Notes: generated from the sequence alone by a model not told the origin. A stretch of DNA of 32,569 bases from DATBLQ01 sp036555325 (GCA_036555325.1 DATBLQ010000068.1:1-32569), one strand, 5' to 3'; shown: positions 25,012-32,569, numbered from the stretch's first letter. A program made the numbers and translations.

Positions 25012-25206
25012 ATGTACGATGTATATCAACATGTTGCGCGCCCCGAACTTCGGTTGATCGTCTCGCGTGGAGACGAGTTGCCACAACGAGCTCCAAAAAA
25101 CAGATGGCACCTCGTCGGTCGTCAGCTCCGTGTCCCGCAGTTTGTCGACGATGAAATCCAACGCAGCGGCTTTGCAATCATCAAGCCGCAAGGAAATCGA
25201 GAATGA
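25012..25206 (+). CDS. Small conserved hypothetical protein
   Basis: 64 residues starting MYDVYQHVARPELRLIVSRG. It resembles, from memory, a small cytosolic protein family common in rhizobia (MYDVYQ, LRLIV and a central W-LVGR segment), of unknown function. It is hydrophilic, without signal or membrane segment. AGGG lies about 11 bases before ATG 25012. It follows cspA by 84 bp on the same strand and may be co-expressed. Confidence 0.55.
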   Translation: MYDVYQHVARPELRLIVSRGDELPQRAPKNRWHLVGRQLRVPQFVDDEIQRSGFAIIKPQGNRE

Positions 25207-25410
25207 CAACATGAAGGTGGTGGCTTGGATACAATCCAGGCAACCATATCGTGGCAATCGTAGCGTCTCATCGGGACGACAGCTTCTTGGAGTTAAAGCT
25301 GTTCCTCAAGGATCACACTATAGCCGCAATATAAGCGCAAAGAGGCCCATCGTCGGCAGATCGCCCCAGGCGCCGGCGACTGAGAGCATCAAGACTCCCG
25401 CCTGTGTGGC

Positions 25411-25418
25411 AGAGGAGG
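25411..25418 (+). promoter_or_regulatory. Near-perfect Shine-Dalgarno that decides the next start
   Basis: AGAGGAGG lies five bases before ATG 25424. It marks 25424 as the true start even though the frame stays open far upstream. Confidence 0.7.
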
Positions 25419-25423
25419 AACTG

Positions 25424-25708
25424 ATGCAGAATGATCCGCAGCAGTGCAGTCCGGACGCAGTTTCAAAGCTGCAGCGTGCGTTCGATGAAATTTGGCGACA
25501 TCTGGAAACGAGCCGGAATGTCGGCGTTTTTCCTTGGCATGTACACGCAAGCCGGGAAAAGATTGCAACTGAGCTATGCCAGCGCATGGATGAGCTGTTC
25601 GCTGATCCCGAGATTCTGAAGCGAGACATCCTCACGAAATTTGGTGTTGCCGAATATCAAGAACGGCATCGAGGAAAGCTGTCCAACAACAAAGTGAGGG
25701 CTAATTGA
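25424..25708 (+). CDS. Small hypothetical protein, first of a coupled triplet
   Basis: 94 residues, hydrophilic and largely helical by eye (AVSKLQRAFDEIWRHLE, then KIATELCQRMDELFADPEIL), ending in a basic tail. No signal peptide or membrane segment. I do not recognise the family. The start rests on the strong ribosome site at 25411-25418; the upstream in-frame stretch from 25067 has the irregular composition of non-coding DNA. Its TGA stop shares one base with the ATG of the next gene (TGATG), implying coupled translation. Confidence 0.6.
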   Translation: MQNDPQQCSPDAVSKLQRAFDEIWRHLETSRNVGVFPWHVHASREKIATELCQRMDELFADPEILKRDILTKFGVAEYQERHRGKLSNNKVRAN

Positions 25709-25890
25709 TGAACTATGAGAATAACGACCGTGATCCCCGAAAAGGGCTTCCTAGTGCTGCAGAGCGCCGGAGAACCAATATTCCTTTCGGAATAGAGGCT
25801 GAAAAAGAAATCCGTGAGCCGGACTTACAAGACCCCTCAGCGATAATCATCCACGGCCGTGAGAATGGCACCGACAGCGAAACGCAATGA
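25708..25890 (+). CDS. Small hydrophilic hypothetical protein, second of the triplet
   Basis: 60 residues, rich in charged residues and Asn (MNYENNDRDPRKGL at the start, GRENGTDSETQ at the end), probably disordered. Family not recognised. GTGAGGG lies about seven bases before ATG 25708, and the start overlaps the preceding stop by one base. Its end overlaps the next gene by four bases (ATGA). Confidence 0.5.
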   Translation: MNYENNDRDPRKGLPSAAERRRTNIPFGIEAEKEIREPDLQDPSAIIIHGRENGTDSETQ

Positions 25891-26087
25891 AAAAACATCA
25901 CTTTCGCGTCGGGCAGAAAGTCCACTTGGCTCTTGGCATGTTTCATCGCGGAAAACCGATAGCTTGCCGGATACTACAGCTTCTCCCGTTCGACGGAGTG
26001 AATTTTCAGTATCGGGTGCGAAACATTGAAGAACCCTTTGACAGAATCGCGGATGAGACTCAGCTTTCTCCAACTGAGGCAGCTTGA
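25887..26087 (+). CDS. Small conserved hypothetical protein, third of the triplet
   Basis: 66 residues, starting MKKHHFRVGQKVHLALGMFHRGKP. A VGQKV segment near the start and a FQYRVRN segment later resemble, from memory, a small beta-rich family frequent in Bradyrhizobium and relatives. Function unknown. It overlaps the preceding gene by 4 bp and is followed by a likely terminator at 26155-26174, so it appears to end the operon. Confidence 0.6.
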   Translation: MKKHHFRVGQKVHLALGMFHRGKPIACRILQLLPFDGVNFQYRVRNIEEPFDRIADETQLSPTEAA

Positions 26088-26154
26088 CCTTTGCATTCCT
26101 GATCCCAAATAAGTGAAGTGAGGAACTCGAACTCGCGATTTCAACGGAACAATC

Positions 26155-26174
26155 CCCGGCCTGCCGGGTTTCTT
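26155..26174 (+). terminator. Intrinsic terminator after the small-gene operon
   Basis: CCCGG (26155-26159), loop CCTG, CCGGG (26164-26168), followed by TTTCTT. The GC stem with T-rich tail is the usual rhizobial form. The stem is short, so termination may be partial. Confidence 0.55.
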
Positions 26175-26205
26175 ACAAGTTCACTGAGCTTCGGAGTCCC
26201 TTCCC

Positions 26206-26451
26206 ATGTCTAAAGTGGCGGCGCTATGTGGTCCAGCTGTGCTGGCCGAGCTTGAATCAATCTGCGCAGCAGTTCTGAAAGAGCTTCGCCTAAGTCCATG
26301 GGAATACCATTGGCCAGGAAAACCTGACTCACTGCGCATTGAAGTGTCTCGTCGCATAAGGGTGTTGGGAGCGGAGGACAATCTTGCTCCCAATCAAGTC
26401 AAGCGGGCGGTGGTTCGCTCTTTCAAGCGAAGCCATGAGCAGGAAACTTGA
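26206..26451 (+). CDS. Small hypothetical protein
   Basis: 81 residues, MSKVAALCGPAVLAELESICAAV at the start; the rest is helical and basic (RIEVSRRIRVLG, NQVKRAVVRSFKRSH). No signal or membrane segment; not recognised. GGAG lies about 11 bases before ATG 26206. It follows a likely terminator, so it probably has its own promoter. A frame on the opposite strand overlaps it but looks like a shadow. It converges on the next gene with about 80 bp between. Confidence 0.5.
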   Translation: MSKVAALCGPAVLAELESICAAVLKELRLSPWEYHWPGKPDSLRIEVSRRIRVLGAEDNLAPNQVKRAVVRSFKRSHEQET

Positions 26452-26530
26452 ATGTGGAGGCGGACAAGAATGGCATTGGTCCCAGGGGCAAGCACAAGTT
26501 GACACAGGCGCCTACGCAGACCGCGATCCG

Positions 26531-26785
26531 CTATGGAGCGGCCGTGCGTATCCCGAGAATTACCGAAATCGCATCGATGACCAGTTTGGCAACCGTCGAT
26601 ATAGTCTGTGGTGGCCCAGCAGCATCGAAGATCCCATCGAATTTGACCGAAATGTGCGTCGCGGCTTTTTGAGCCTCAGCGATGGTCAAGAACTCGGCCT
26701 CCAGGCTCTCTGCCACCTGCCGCAGGGCGATCAGCTTGTGTATGGAAATCGTAGGATCGGCCAGGACTGCCAGTTCATCGTGCAT
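26531..26785 (-). CDS. Small hypothetical protein
   Basis: 84 residues with a helical N-terminal part (KLIALRQVAESLEAEFLTIAEAQKAATHI) and a hydrophobic C-terminal part (STVAKLVIDAISVILGI) that might be amphipathic or a weak membrane anchor. Not recognised. GAGG lies about seven bases before ATG 26785. The gene upstream ends 21 bp before it on the same strand, so the two are probably a small operon. A 201-residue frame on the plus strand overlaps it but lacks a sensible start. Confidence 0.5.
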   Translation of the reverse strand: MHDELAVLADPTISIHKLIALRQVAESLEAEFLTIAEAQKAATHISVKFDGIFDAAGPPQTISTVAKLVIDAISVILGIRTAAP

Positions 26786-26806
26786 ATCGGGTCCTCAGGC
26801 TCCCAA

Positions 26807-26968
26807 TCACTCTTGCTCCAATGCTTGCATTTGCTCCTCGATGGCGTGCTCATGTTCGGCCATGGCTTGTGCCGATGCACACAATCGTGTGAGCAGGACC
26901 TCAGCCTCATTCGTGTCCGCTCCCGAATTAAGGAGATCGATGATGAGCCGCTCTTGTCGGCATATCAT
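26807..26968 (-). CDS. Small helical hypothetical protein
   Basis: 53 residues, MICRQERLIIDLLNSGADTN then a long helix ending EHEHAIEEQMQALEQE. The pattern (RQERLI-DL-xxG, then LLxxL and a Glu-rich helix) resembles small proteins of unknown function common in rhizobia. ATG 26968 is used; the frame extends to 27010 with a basic, Pro-rich stretch that is less likely to be coding. It is upstream of, and probably co-transcribed with, the preceding entry. Confidence 0.5.
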   Translation of the reverse strand: MICRQERLIIDLLNSGADTNEAEVLLTRLCASAQAMAEHEHAIEEQMQALEQE

Positions 26969-27103
26969 CTGCTTTGGGTGCCGCGGTGATCCCCTCGCCA
27001 TAGGTGACAATATACCTGGCTTCTCGACAGAGCAAAGCTGTTGCTGCGAGGTTTTAACCGCGCGCGACGTGTGAGCTCACCAGTCGCTCGATCGTCCGGG
27101 TGC

Positions 27104-28894
27104 TCAAAAAGCGTTTTCCCAGCTCTTGGAAAGGCGCATGGCAGAATTGATGAGACCAACGAGCGAATAGGTCTGCGGAAAATTGCCCCAAAGCTCGCCA
27201 GTACTCAAATCCACGTCTTCGGAAAAAAGGCCGAAGGAATTGCGCAACTTGAGGGTCGCATCAAACAAGTCGCGCGCTTCTTGCTTCCTTCCGAGGGCGT
27301 ATAGCGCATCGATATACCAGAAAGTGCAAGTAACGAAGGCTGTTGAAGGCGTGCCGAAATCATCTTCCGATGCATAGCGGATGAGAAGATTGTTCTTTCT
27401 CAGGTTCTTATCGATGGCGGCTACCGTCGATACGAAGCGCGGATCATCGGGAGGAAGAAAGTCGAGACCGTGGATAAGCAGGAGAGAGGCATCCAAATCC
27501 TGACCGTCGAAAGTTGCGACGAAGGAATTCATCTCATCGTTCCAAGCTCGTCGCAGAATCGTTTCGCGAATTTGCGCCGCAGCTTTTCGCCAATAGGCTG
27601 AGCGTTCCTCCCGATTAAGAGTCAAGGCAATCTTTGCCAGCCGGTCACAGGCCGCCCAGCACATGATGCTCGAGAACGTGTGTACGGCCGAGCGGGTCCG
27701 ATACTCCCACAAGCCCGCATCAGGCTTGTCGAACAGGCGAATAGCCGTCTCGCCCAAACGCTCTAGATTGGAGAAGAGACCCGGCAAACCAGCGCGATTC
27801 AACCGCTCATCGAAAAAGGAATGGGTGACAGCCAGCACCACACTGCCATAGACATCGTTTTGCCTTTGAGAGAAGGCGGCATTGCCAATTCGGACCGGCC
27901 CAAAGCCACGATAGCCCTTCAATGAAGGCGCGGGCTTCTCCTCGAGGACGGCATTCCGACTGATACCGTAGAGCGGTTGCAGCTGTTCCAGTCCGCTGTC
28001 GCGAACGACATTCTCGATAAAGGATATGTAGTTCTCCATGGTGCGAGTGACACCAAGTCTATTGAGCGCGTGGATCACGAAATAGGCATCCCTCAGCCAG
28101 CAATAGCGGTAGTCCCAGTTGCGCTCAGTATTGGGTGCTTCCGGAATTGAGGTGGTAAGGGCTGCCACGATGGCTCCGGTTTCCTCGTAGTTGCAGAGCT
28201 TCAGAGCTATGGCAGCTCGGATGACGGCACCTTGCCACTCGAATGGAATGGAGAGAGAGCGCACCCAGTCCTGCCAATGGCCGGTGGTACGCTCCAGGAA
28301 ATCGCGCGAGGTTTGCTCAATTCCCGCGAGCAGGGCTTCATCAGCCCCGAAGATAAAGGAAACTGGTCTATCAACTATAAAAGGCCGGGCTTCGCTCACG
28401 TATGAAACCGAGATGTCGGTGGTGAGTCTCAGGGTTTGAGATGGGCCGACGTACCGCAGGTGATTGCTGCCGACGGTCACGGCGGGCTTGGTGCTGCCCC
28501 AGGCAAACAGGGGCTCAACATTGACGCGGATTCTAGGTTGGCCGTTCAGCGGGACGACGCGGCGGATGAATGCGGGGGGCCGGAATATGCGCTCGAACTG
28601 CTGGAAGCGCGGGGCGAAGTCGGTGATCTGTACAGAATTGCCCTCGTTGTCGGTAAGAATGGAAACGAAAACGGCCGTGTTTTCCAAGTAAAATTGCTCG
28701 CAAGTGCTCATGTCCGTGAGCTCAATGGAGAACTTGCCTTCTCCATCGGACGCTTTCAGCCGCTGATCGATCAGACTGCAAAAAACAGGATCGCCGTCGA
28801 GCCGCGGAAAGCACATCCAAACAAGCTCTGCCCGCCGATTGATCAAAGCTGCAATGTTGCAATTGCCAATAACAGCCAAATCCAGGGAACTCAT
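27104..28894 (-). CDS. Glycoside hydrolase family 15 protein (glucoamylase/trehalase-like)
   Basis: About 596 residues. An N-terminal beta-rich domain (about 1-200, starting LDLAVIGNCNIAALINRRAELVW) is followed by the (alpha/alpha)6 GH15 barrel. Barrel motifs are NWDYRYCWLRDAYFVIHAL (259-277), GLWEYRT with Glu397 as the likely catalytic acid, and LFSEDVDLSTGELWGNFPQTYSLVGL with Glu559 as the likely base. Bacterial relatives hydrolyse alpha-glucosidic bonds, and some are trehalases; next to otsA and otsB a role in trehalose turnover is plausible but not shown. No signal peptide, so cytosolic. Its ATG overlaps the otsB stop by four bases (ATGA), with AAGGA about nine bases upstream. Last gene of the operon. 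Just past its stop lies a 10-bp palindrome at 27071-27080. Confidence 0.9.
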   Translation of the reverse strand: MSSLDLAVIGNCNIAALINRRAELVWMCFPRLDGDPVFCSLIDQRLKASDGEGKFSIELTDMSTCEQFYLENTAVFVSILTDNEGNSVQITDFAPRFQQFERIFRPPAFIRRVVPLNGQPRIRVNVEPLFAWGSTKPAVTVGSNHLRYVGPSQTLRLTTDISVSYVSEARPFIVDRPVSFIFGADEALLAGIEQTSRDFLERTTGHWQDWVRSLSIPFEWQGAVIRAAIALKLCNYEETGAIVAALTTSIPEAPNTERNWDYRYCWLRDAYFVIHALNRLGVTRTMENYISFIENVVRDSGLEQLQPLYGISRNAVLEEKPAPSLKGYRGFGPVRIGNAAFSQRQNDVYGSVVLAVTHSFFDERLNRAGLPGLFSNLERLGETAIRLFDKPDAGLWEYRTRSAVHTFSSIMCWAACDRLAKIALTLNREERSAYWRKAAAQIRETILRRAWNDEMNSFVATFDGQDLDASLLLIHGLDFLPPDDPRFVSTVAAIDKNLRKNNLLIRYASEDDFGTPSTAFVTCTFWYIDALYALGRKQEARDLFDATLKLRNSFGLFSEDVDLSTGELWGNFPQTYSLVGLINSAMRLSKSWENAF

Positions 28895-29655
28895 GGAGAA
28901 AGATCCTTTGCAAGATCGATAGGAGCTCCTTTGGCCCATGCCATTAGCCGCAGACGAAGGGTCTCGGAATTGGCGAGCCGGTAACGGGCCGTCGTGGGCC
29001 CGGCGCCGATGCGCACCGAAATCCCCCCCTTACGGTTTGCCAGATCGAATCCGCTCTCGTCCGTCAGGTCGTCGCCGAAAAAAATAGGCAGCCGGGCGCG
29101 ATAGCAGGGAGAACCAAGAAACTGCTCGATAGCCTTTTCTTTGGTGGAGGTAGCGGGCACGATCTCAGCAACTGCCTTGCTATACTGCAAACGGTAGTCC
29201 TTGCCCAACAGAGAGGCTGCATCCTCCATGAAACGCCGGATGTCGGGCTCGTAATCGGGATGCAGTCGCCAATGAACCGCCACCGCCATGCCCTTGTCCT
29301 CGATCAACAATCCCTTTTCTCCAAATCGTCTGTAAAGTTCCGCCAAAATCTCAGTGAAGGCGCGGCTTGGCGTAAATGCCTTCACCGCAAACTTGCTCCC
29401 AATACGGATTTCAGCACCATGCACGCCCGCCACGTCCAAATGGTGGGGCGCCAGCATCCGGTCAATATCGGCTATACGCCGCCCGGTTACGATCGCCAGC
29501 GCATGTTGAGCACGCTTCGAGAGATGTGCCAAATGATTGCCAAGGCCTGTGGGTATGTGAACCAGATCGGGAGAATCGCTGATTTCGACAAGGGTTCCGT
29601 CGAAGTCGAAGAAAAATGCCCATGGGTTCGGCGGTGTGCTGGAAAACCGATGCAT
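28891..29655 (-). CDS. otsB: Trehalose-6-phosphate phosphatase
   Basis: About 254 residues, the normal length. HAD-family motifs are intact: FFFDFDGTLVEI with the nucleophile and acid/base Asp pair (17 and 19), AIVTGRRIADIDRML, AGVHGAE and FFGDDLTDESGFD. It removes phosphate from trehalose 6-phosphate made by the upstream synthase. ATG 29655 lies 8 bp after the otsA stop; a TTG at 29667 overlaps that stop (TTGA) and is a possible coupled start. It overlaps the downstream hydrolase start by four bases. Cytosolic. All three genes appear to be one translationally coupled operon. Confidence 0.93.
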   Translation of the reverse strand: MHRFSSTPPNPWAFFFDFDGTLVEISDSPDLVHIPTGLGNHLAHLSKRAQHALAIVTGRRIADIDRMLAPHHLDVAGVHGAEIRIGSKFAVKAFTPSRAFTEILAELYRRFGEKGLLIEDKGMAVAVHWRLHPDYEPDIRRFMEDAASLLGKDYRLQYSKAVAEIVPATSTKEKAIEQFLGSPCYRARLPIFFGDDLTDESGFDLANRKGGISVRIGAGPTTARYRLANSETLRLRLMAWAKGAPIDLAKDLSP

Positions 29656-29663
29656 GGGTTTCT

Positions 29664-31916
29664 TCAAGAATTTTCGGCAGTTTTGGCAGCAATTTGAAAA
29701 ATACGCTGCTTCTTCCTCAACTGCTCCGCATCAAGCAACATTTTTCCAGCCCATCGGTACACGTTGCGTGTTCTTATCTGCTCTCGCATGACATGCATAC
29801 GCTGGGTCTGCTCGGATTTCGGCATCAACAGGGCGCGATGAAATGCATCTCCCATACTGTGGGGGTCGTAGGGATTGACCAGGAGAGCCTCGGAGAGCTC
29901 GCGGGAGGCGCCAGCGAAGCTGGAGAGAATAAGAACGCCGCTATCGTCGTCGCGCGATGCGACAAACTCCTTGGCGACGAGATTCATGCCGTCATGAAGG
30001 CTTGAAACTATGCAAATGTCGGCAGCGCGGAACAGCTCAAAGACCTGATGGGGTTCATGATGCTTGGCAACCAATATTATCGGCTGCCAGTGATCCATTT
30101 GATGACGGGCGTTGATGGAAGCTGCTAGCTCCTTTGCCTCAGTCTGCAGATCCCGATAGGCAGCAAGCTCGCTGCGGGTGGGGGCCGCAATCTGCAGCAG
30201 CACAAATTGCCCCAGCCATTCGGGATGGTTGTTCAGCAGCGAGTCAACCGCTTGCATCCGGTCTACGATGCCCTTCGTGTAATCAAAACGTTCAACGCCG
30301 ACGGCAAGCCTGGTATTTGGAGATAAGCGAAAACGCTGGCGCACGGCCAGGCGGGTCTTTTCGATCGACGCCTGGTTTCGCATGGCGGCAGGGGGCCACT
30401 CAATAGCGATGGGATAGGGACGGATAAATGTCTCGTGTCCGGCAAGCGTGATCGATGCCAGTTCCCGGTCAATGCGGCTCTCCAGAAAACGATCAACGGT
30501 ATCGATAAAATTGTTGCAGTGGAAGCGCGTATGAAAACCCAGAATGGTGCTGCCGAGCATGCCTTGTAAGATCTCCTCTTTCCACGGACAGATTCCAAAA
30601 GTCTCGGAGTTGGGCCAGGGAATGTGCCAGAAGGTGATGATTGTCGCATCGGGCAGCAAAGCGCGGACAAGTTTGGGCAACAGCGCAAAATGGTAGTCCT
30701 GCACCAGAATTATCGGATCTGGCTGCTGTGATTCTTGGAGAACTACCTGGGCGAAACGTTCGTTGATGTTCTTATACTGCTGCCAGTCGCTTTCCCGAAA
30801 TACGGGGCGGATATAGGCAATGTGACATAGTGGCCAAAGTCCTTCATTGGCGAGCCCGTAGTAATAACCACGCTGTTCCTCGTCGGTCAGCCAGATCCGG
30901 CGGAGCGTATAGCGGGGACTGTCGGGCGGGACGGCGAGATGATCTGCAGAATCAACGGTAGTCCGGTCGGCGCTGCCGCTTCCGTGTGCGATCCAGGTTC
31001 CCCCACAGGCACGCATCACCGGCTCAAGGGCGGCTACCAAGCCGCTGGCGGGCTGCCGTATTTCTATATGCCCGTCAGCATCTTCGTGAATGTAGGGCTC
31101 GCGGTTGGAGACCGCTATGATCTGGGTATCGGCAAGATTATCATGGATGATGCTTTTCAGTGTGTTGGCCGTCCAGCTCATGTTTTCGGCATCAATTGAC
31201 TCCCGGCGGGCGTCGAGATCGCGAATAAGACGGTAGAGCTCCCTACCGAGTGGAGCCGCTTCGAGGCTTTCCCTGCTTATGGCTGTGCCCTTTCGAAAAT
31301 GCTCGATCGTCTGGCGCATCCGCCTTCTCCATAAGCGTATCAGCAAAGCCACTGCGATAACGGTCGCACCGGCGCCCAGAGCGCCGACACCGGTCAAAAG
31401 AAGAGCGACATAGCGGCGGGCCTGAGCCGACCTTTGTCCGGCAAAACCCAGGTCATGAAGGACTACCAGATGGCCGGTAATTTCCGGGGCGGAAAAAGCA
31501 TAACTCCCGACGAGGACTGGCCACGCGCCCCTGCCAAAGATGAAAAACCGGCCTTTCTCCTCAGAAGTGACGCCCTTGCAGGAAAACGCCTCGGGCATGA
31601 GACTGCTTTTAAACAGCATCCTGCCTTCCGTATCGCAGAAACCAACAGCCAGCACGCGCTCATCGAGAGCGACCTGATCGAAAAGTTCATTGATGGCGCT
31701 GCCGGCATTGACGGCAAGCAACGATTCCAGACTAAGCTTGAGGGAGTTGAACACAAGACTAGAACGAAGTTCGACATCACGCCGGGACCAGTTGTCGATC
31801 AGCTTCGTTGTCAAAGGAACGACAAGCAGATTAAGCGCAAGAATTGCGGCTGCGGCCAGGGCTACGATGGCCGAAAGTGTCAAAGTTCTCTGGTTCAGAA
31901 CAGCACGGAACTTCAC
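29664..31916 (-). CDS. otsA: Membrane-anchored trehalose-6-phosphate synthase with extracytoplasmic domain
   Basis: About 750 residues, against roughly 460-480 for an ordinary OtsA. Residues 11-33 and 169-194 are membrane helices; about 135 residues between them should face the periplasm and look like a small sensor domain. A basic linker with HAMP-like character follows (RLWRRRMRQTIEHFRKG onward). The GT20 catalytic domain starts near 263 (TQIIAVSNREPYI) and includes SGLVAALEPVM, ILVQDYHFALLPKLVR, GVERFDYTKGIVDRMQAVD and SSLHDGMNLVAKEFVA, which bind UDP-glucose and glucose 6-phosphate. The start is GTG at 31914-31916 with AAGGA about eight bases upstream. First gene of the operon. Extracytoplasmic control of synthase activity is an inference. 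Confidence 0.9.
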   Translation of the reverse strand: MKFRAVLNQRTLTLSAIVALAAAAILALNLLVVPLTTKLIDNWSRRDVELRSSLVFNSLKLSLESLLAVNAGSAINELFDQVALDERVLAVGFCDTEGRMLFKSSLMPEAFSCKGVTSEEKGRFFIFGRGAWPVLVGSYAFSAPEITGHLVVLHDLGFAGQRSAQARRYVALLLTGVGALGAGATVIAVALLIRLWRRRMRQTIEHFRKGTAISRESLEAAPLGRELYRLIRDLDARRESIDAENMSWTANTLKSIIHDNLADTQIIAVSNREPYIHEDADGHIEIRQPASGLVAALEPVMRACGGTWIAHGSGSADRTTVDSADHLAVPPDSPRYTLRRIWLTDEEQRGYYYGLANEGLWPLCHIAYIRPVFRESDWQQYKNINERFAQVVLQESQQPDPIILVQDYHFALLPKLVRALLPDATIITFWHIPWPNSETFGICPWKEEILQGMLGSTILGFHTRFHCNNFIDTVDRFLESRIDRELASITLAGHETFIRPYPIAIEWPPAAMRNQASIEKTRLAVRQRFRLSPNTRLAVGVERFDYTKGIVDRMQAVDSLLNNHPEWLGQFVLLQIAAPTRSELAAYRDLQTEAKELAASINARHQMDHWQPIILVAKHHEPHQVFELFRAADICIVSSLHDGMNLVAKEFVASRDDDSGVLILSSFAGASRELSEALLVNPYDPHSMGDAFHRALLMPKSEQTQRMHVMREQIRTRNVYRWAGKMLLDAEQLRKKQRIFQIAAKTAENS

Positions 31917-32117
31917 TCACGTATCCTTTGTTCCAGGCAGGGAGCAGTGTTAGGTGATAACAGGAGTGTAGGGTTTTTCAGCTGAATCCGCCAATCCTGA
32001 CGGCATTTTTCGTCTCACCGATTGAGAGAGTGCGGAAACCCCCCTCGTCGGTTGCATGAGTTTGTAGGATCCTAGAGTTCGGATAGTTTTTCTTTAGACG
32101 TGATAATGTCGACCTGA

Positions 32118-32569
32118 TCGAACCGCGCGCAACGTGAGGCTCTTGACCATATTATCCACGCCTTTGTTTCAGGCCGTACGGTTACCTGCGACTTAAAGAA
32201 GGGCCGACATGTCTATCTGATCTGCCGCGACCCGGCGAATCCCGCCCGCAAGCTATTCGTGCCAGAAAGCGAAGTGCTAGCTCAAATCAAGGCCCTGCTC
32301 AAGTCGATCCAGATGCCAGAGCAACTGTTGGGCGTGCTTCTTGAGCATATGAAGGCTAGCCACGTCGCCAAGAACAAGTTCCACCTCGGCGCCATCGCTG
32401 GGCTGCGGCGAGAGTACGATCAGACGCGCGAGCGGTTAGCGACGCTGCTCGACCTGCGCCTCGACAAGAGTATTACCGATAACGAGTACGACAAAAAAGC
32501 GCGCGAGCTGAAGGAGCACCAGCTCGAACTCACGATACGGATCGAACAGCACCAGAAGGGTGATGGCGA
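32118..32569 (+). pseudogene. Serine recombinase C-terminal remnant, 5' truncated and cut by the window edge
   Basis: The frame is open from 32118, just after an in-frame TGA at 32115-32117, to the end of the window (about 150 codons). It reads like the C-terminal part of a large serine recombinase: a damaged zinc-ribbon segment (TVTCDLKKGRHVYLICR), then FVPESEVLAQIKALL and a long coiled coil (HMKASHVAKNKFH, AIAGLRREYDQTRERLATLL, LDKSITDNEYDKKARELKEH). The N-terminal catalytic domain is missing: the 200 bp upstream contain no recognisable resolvase sequence in any frame. The first CxxC of the zinc ribbon also seems deleted. It is most likely the relic of an integrated element. The 3' end lies outside the window. 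Confidence 0.6.

Noticed and set aside
25067..25423. N-terminal extension of the 94-residue protein to 213 residues
   Set aside because: The extension has irregular composition and overlaps the preceding gene, and the strong ribosome site is at the internal ATG.
26146..26170. GGAAC followed after 16 bases by GGTT, resembling an EcfG general-stress promoter
   Set aside because: The -10 half lies inside the GC stem and T-tail of a good terminator hairpin, and it reads GGTT where CGTT is expected. The terminator explains the sequence better.
26384..26989. 201-residue plus-strand open frame
   Set aside because: It overlaps three better-supported small genes, begins inside one of them and has no ribosome site. 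Treated as a shadow.
27071..27080. 10-bp palindrome GTGAGCTCAC after the GH15 gene
   Set aside because: No T tract and no loop, so not a convincing terminator; possibly chance.

Overview
The window looks like chromosomal DNA of an alphaproteobacterium, most likely of the Hyphomicrobiales (Bradyrhizobium and relatives). This rests on remembered family resemblance: several small proteins, the MASE1 hybrid kinase, the class III cyclase and the membrane-anchored trehalose synthase all have a rhizobial look. Base composition is moderately GC-rich but uneven; the stretch around 1.1-3.1 kb looks clearly GC-richer than the kinase next to it. No rRNA, tRNA, CRISPR array or intact insertion sequence was recognised. 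The only sign of a mobile element is a truncated serine-recombinase tail at the right edge.

Layout. 0-1 kb: a small membrane protein cut by the left edge, convergent with an unknown exported basic protein. 1.1-3.1 kb: a single-chain fusion of a YkuD L,D-transpeptidase-type domain and a Mur ligase. 3.1-5.5 kb: a MASE1-PAS hybrid histidine kinase. 5.6-7.8 kb: a secreted seven-bladed propeller protein, divergent from an orphan Tat-type NMT1-like binding protein; the region between them holds two inverted repeats. 7.9-10.9 kb: a complete polar amino-acid ABC importer (binding protein, two permeases, ATPase). 11.4 kb: a PhnB/VOC-type protein. 12.0-17.2 kb: a PaoABC-type periplasmic molybdenum aldehyde oxidoreductase, with a class III nucleotide cyclase downstream on the same strand. 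17.4-18.2 kb: an alpha/beta hydrolase whose leader carries a 38-bp copy of Na+/H+ antiporter coding sequence. 18.2-22.6 kb: a MexEF-like RND pump and its adaptor. 22.8-24.4 kb: a CPA1 Na+/H+ antiporter. 24.7-27.0 kb: a cold-shock protein and a run of small unknown genes. 27.1-31.9 kb: a trehalose operon (membrane-anchored OtsA, OtsB, GH15 hydrolase). 32.1 kb to the end: the recombinase remnant.

Taken together the genes suggest envelope and stress physiology: peptidoglycan recycling, compatible-solute synthesis, ion homeostasis, drug or solvent efflux, aldehyde detoxification and cold shock. The most interesting items are the YkuD-Mur fusion (a possible one-polypeptide peptidoglycan recycling enzyme), the OtsA with an extracytoplasmic sensor-like module, a sequence shared by the antiporter and cspA leaders, and the coupled set of small unknown proteins after cspA. 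All family assignments were made by eye from motifs. No database search was run.
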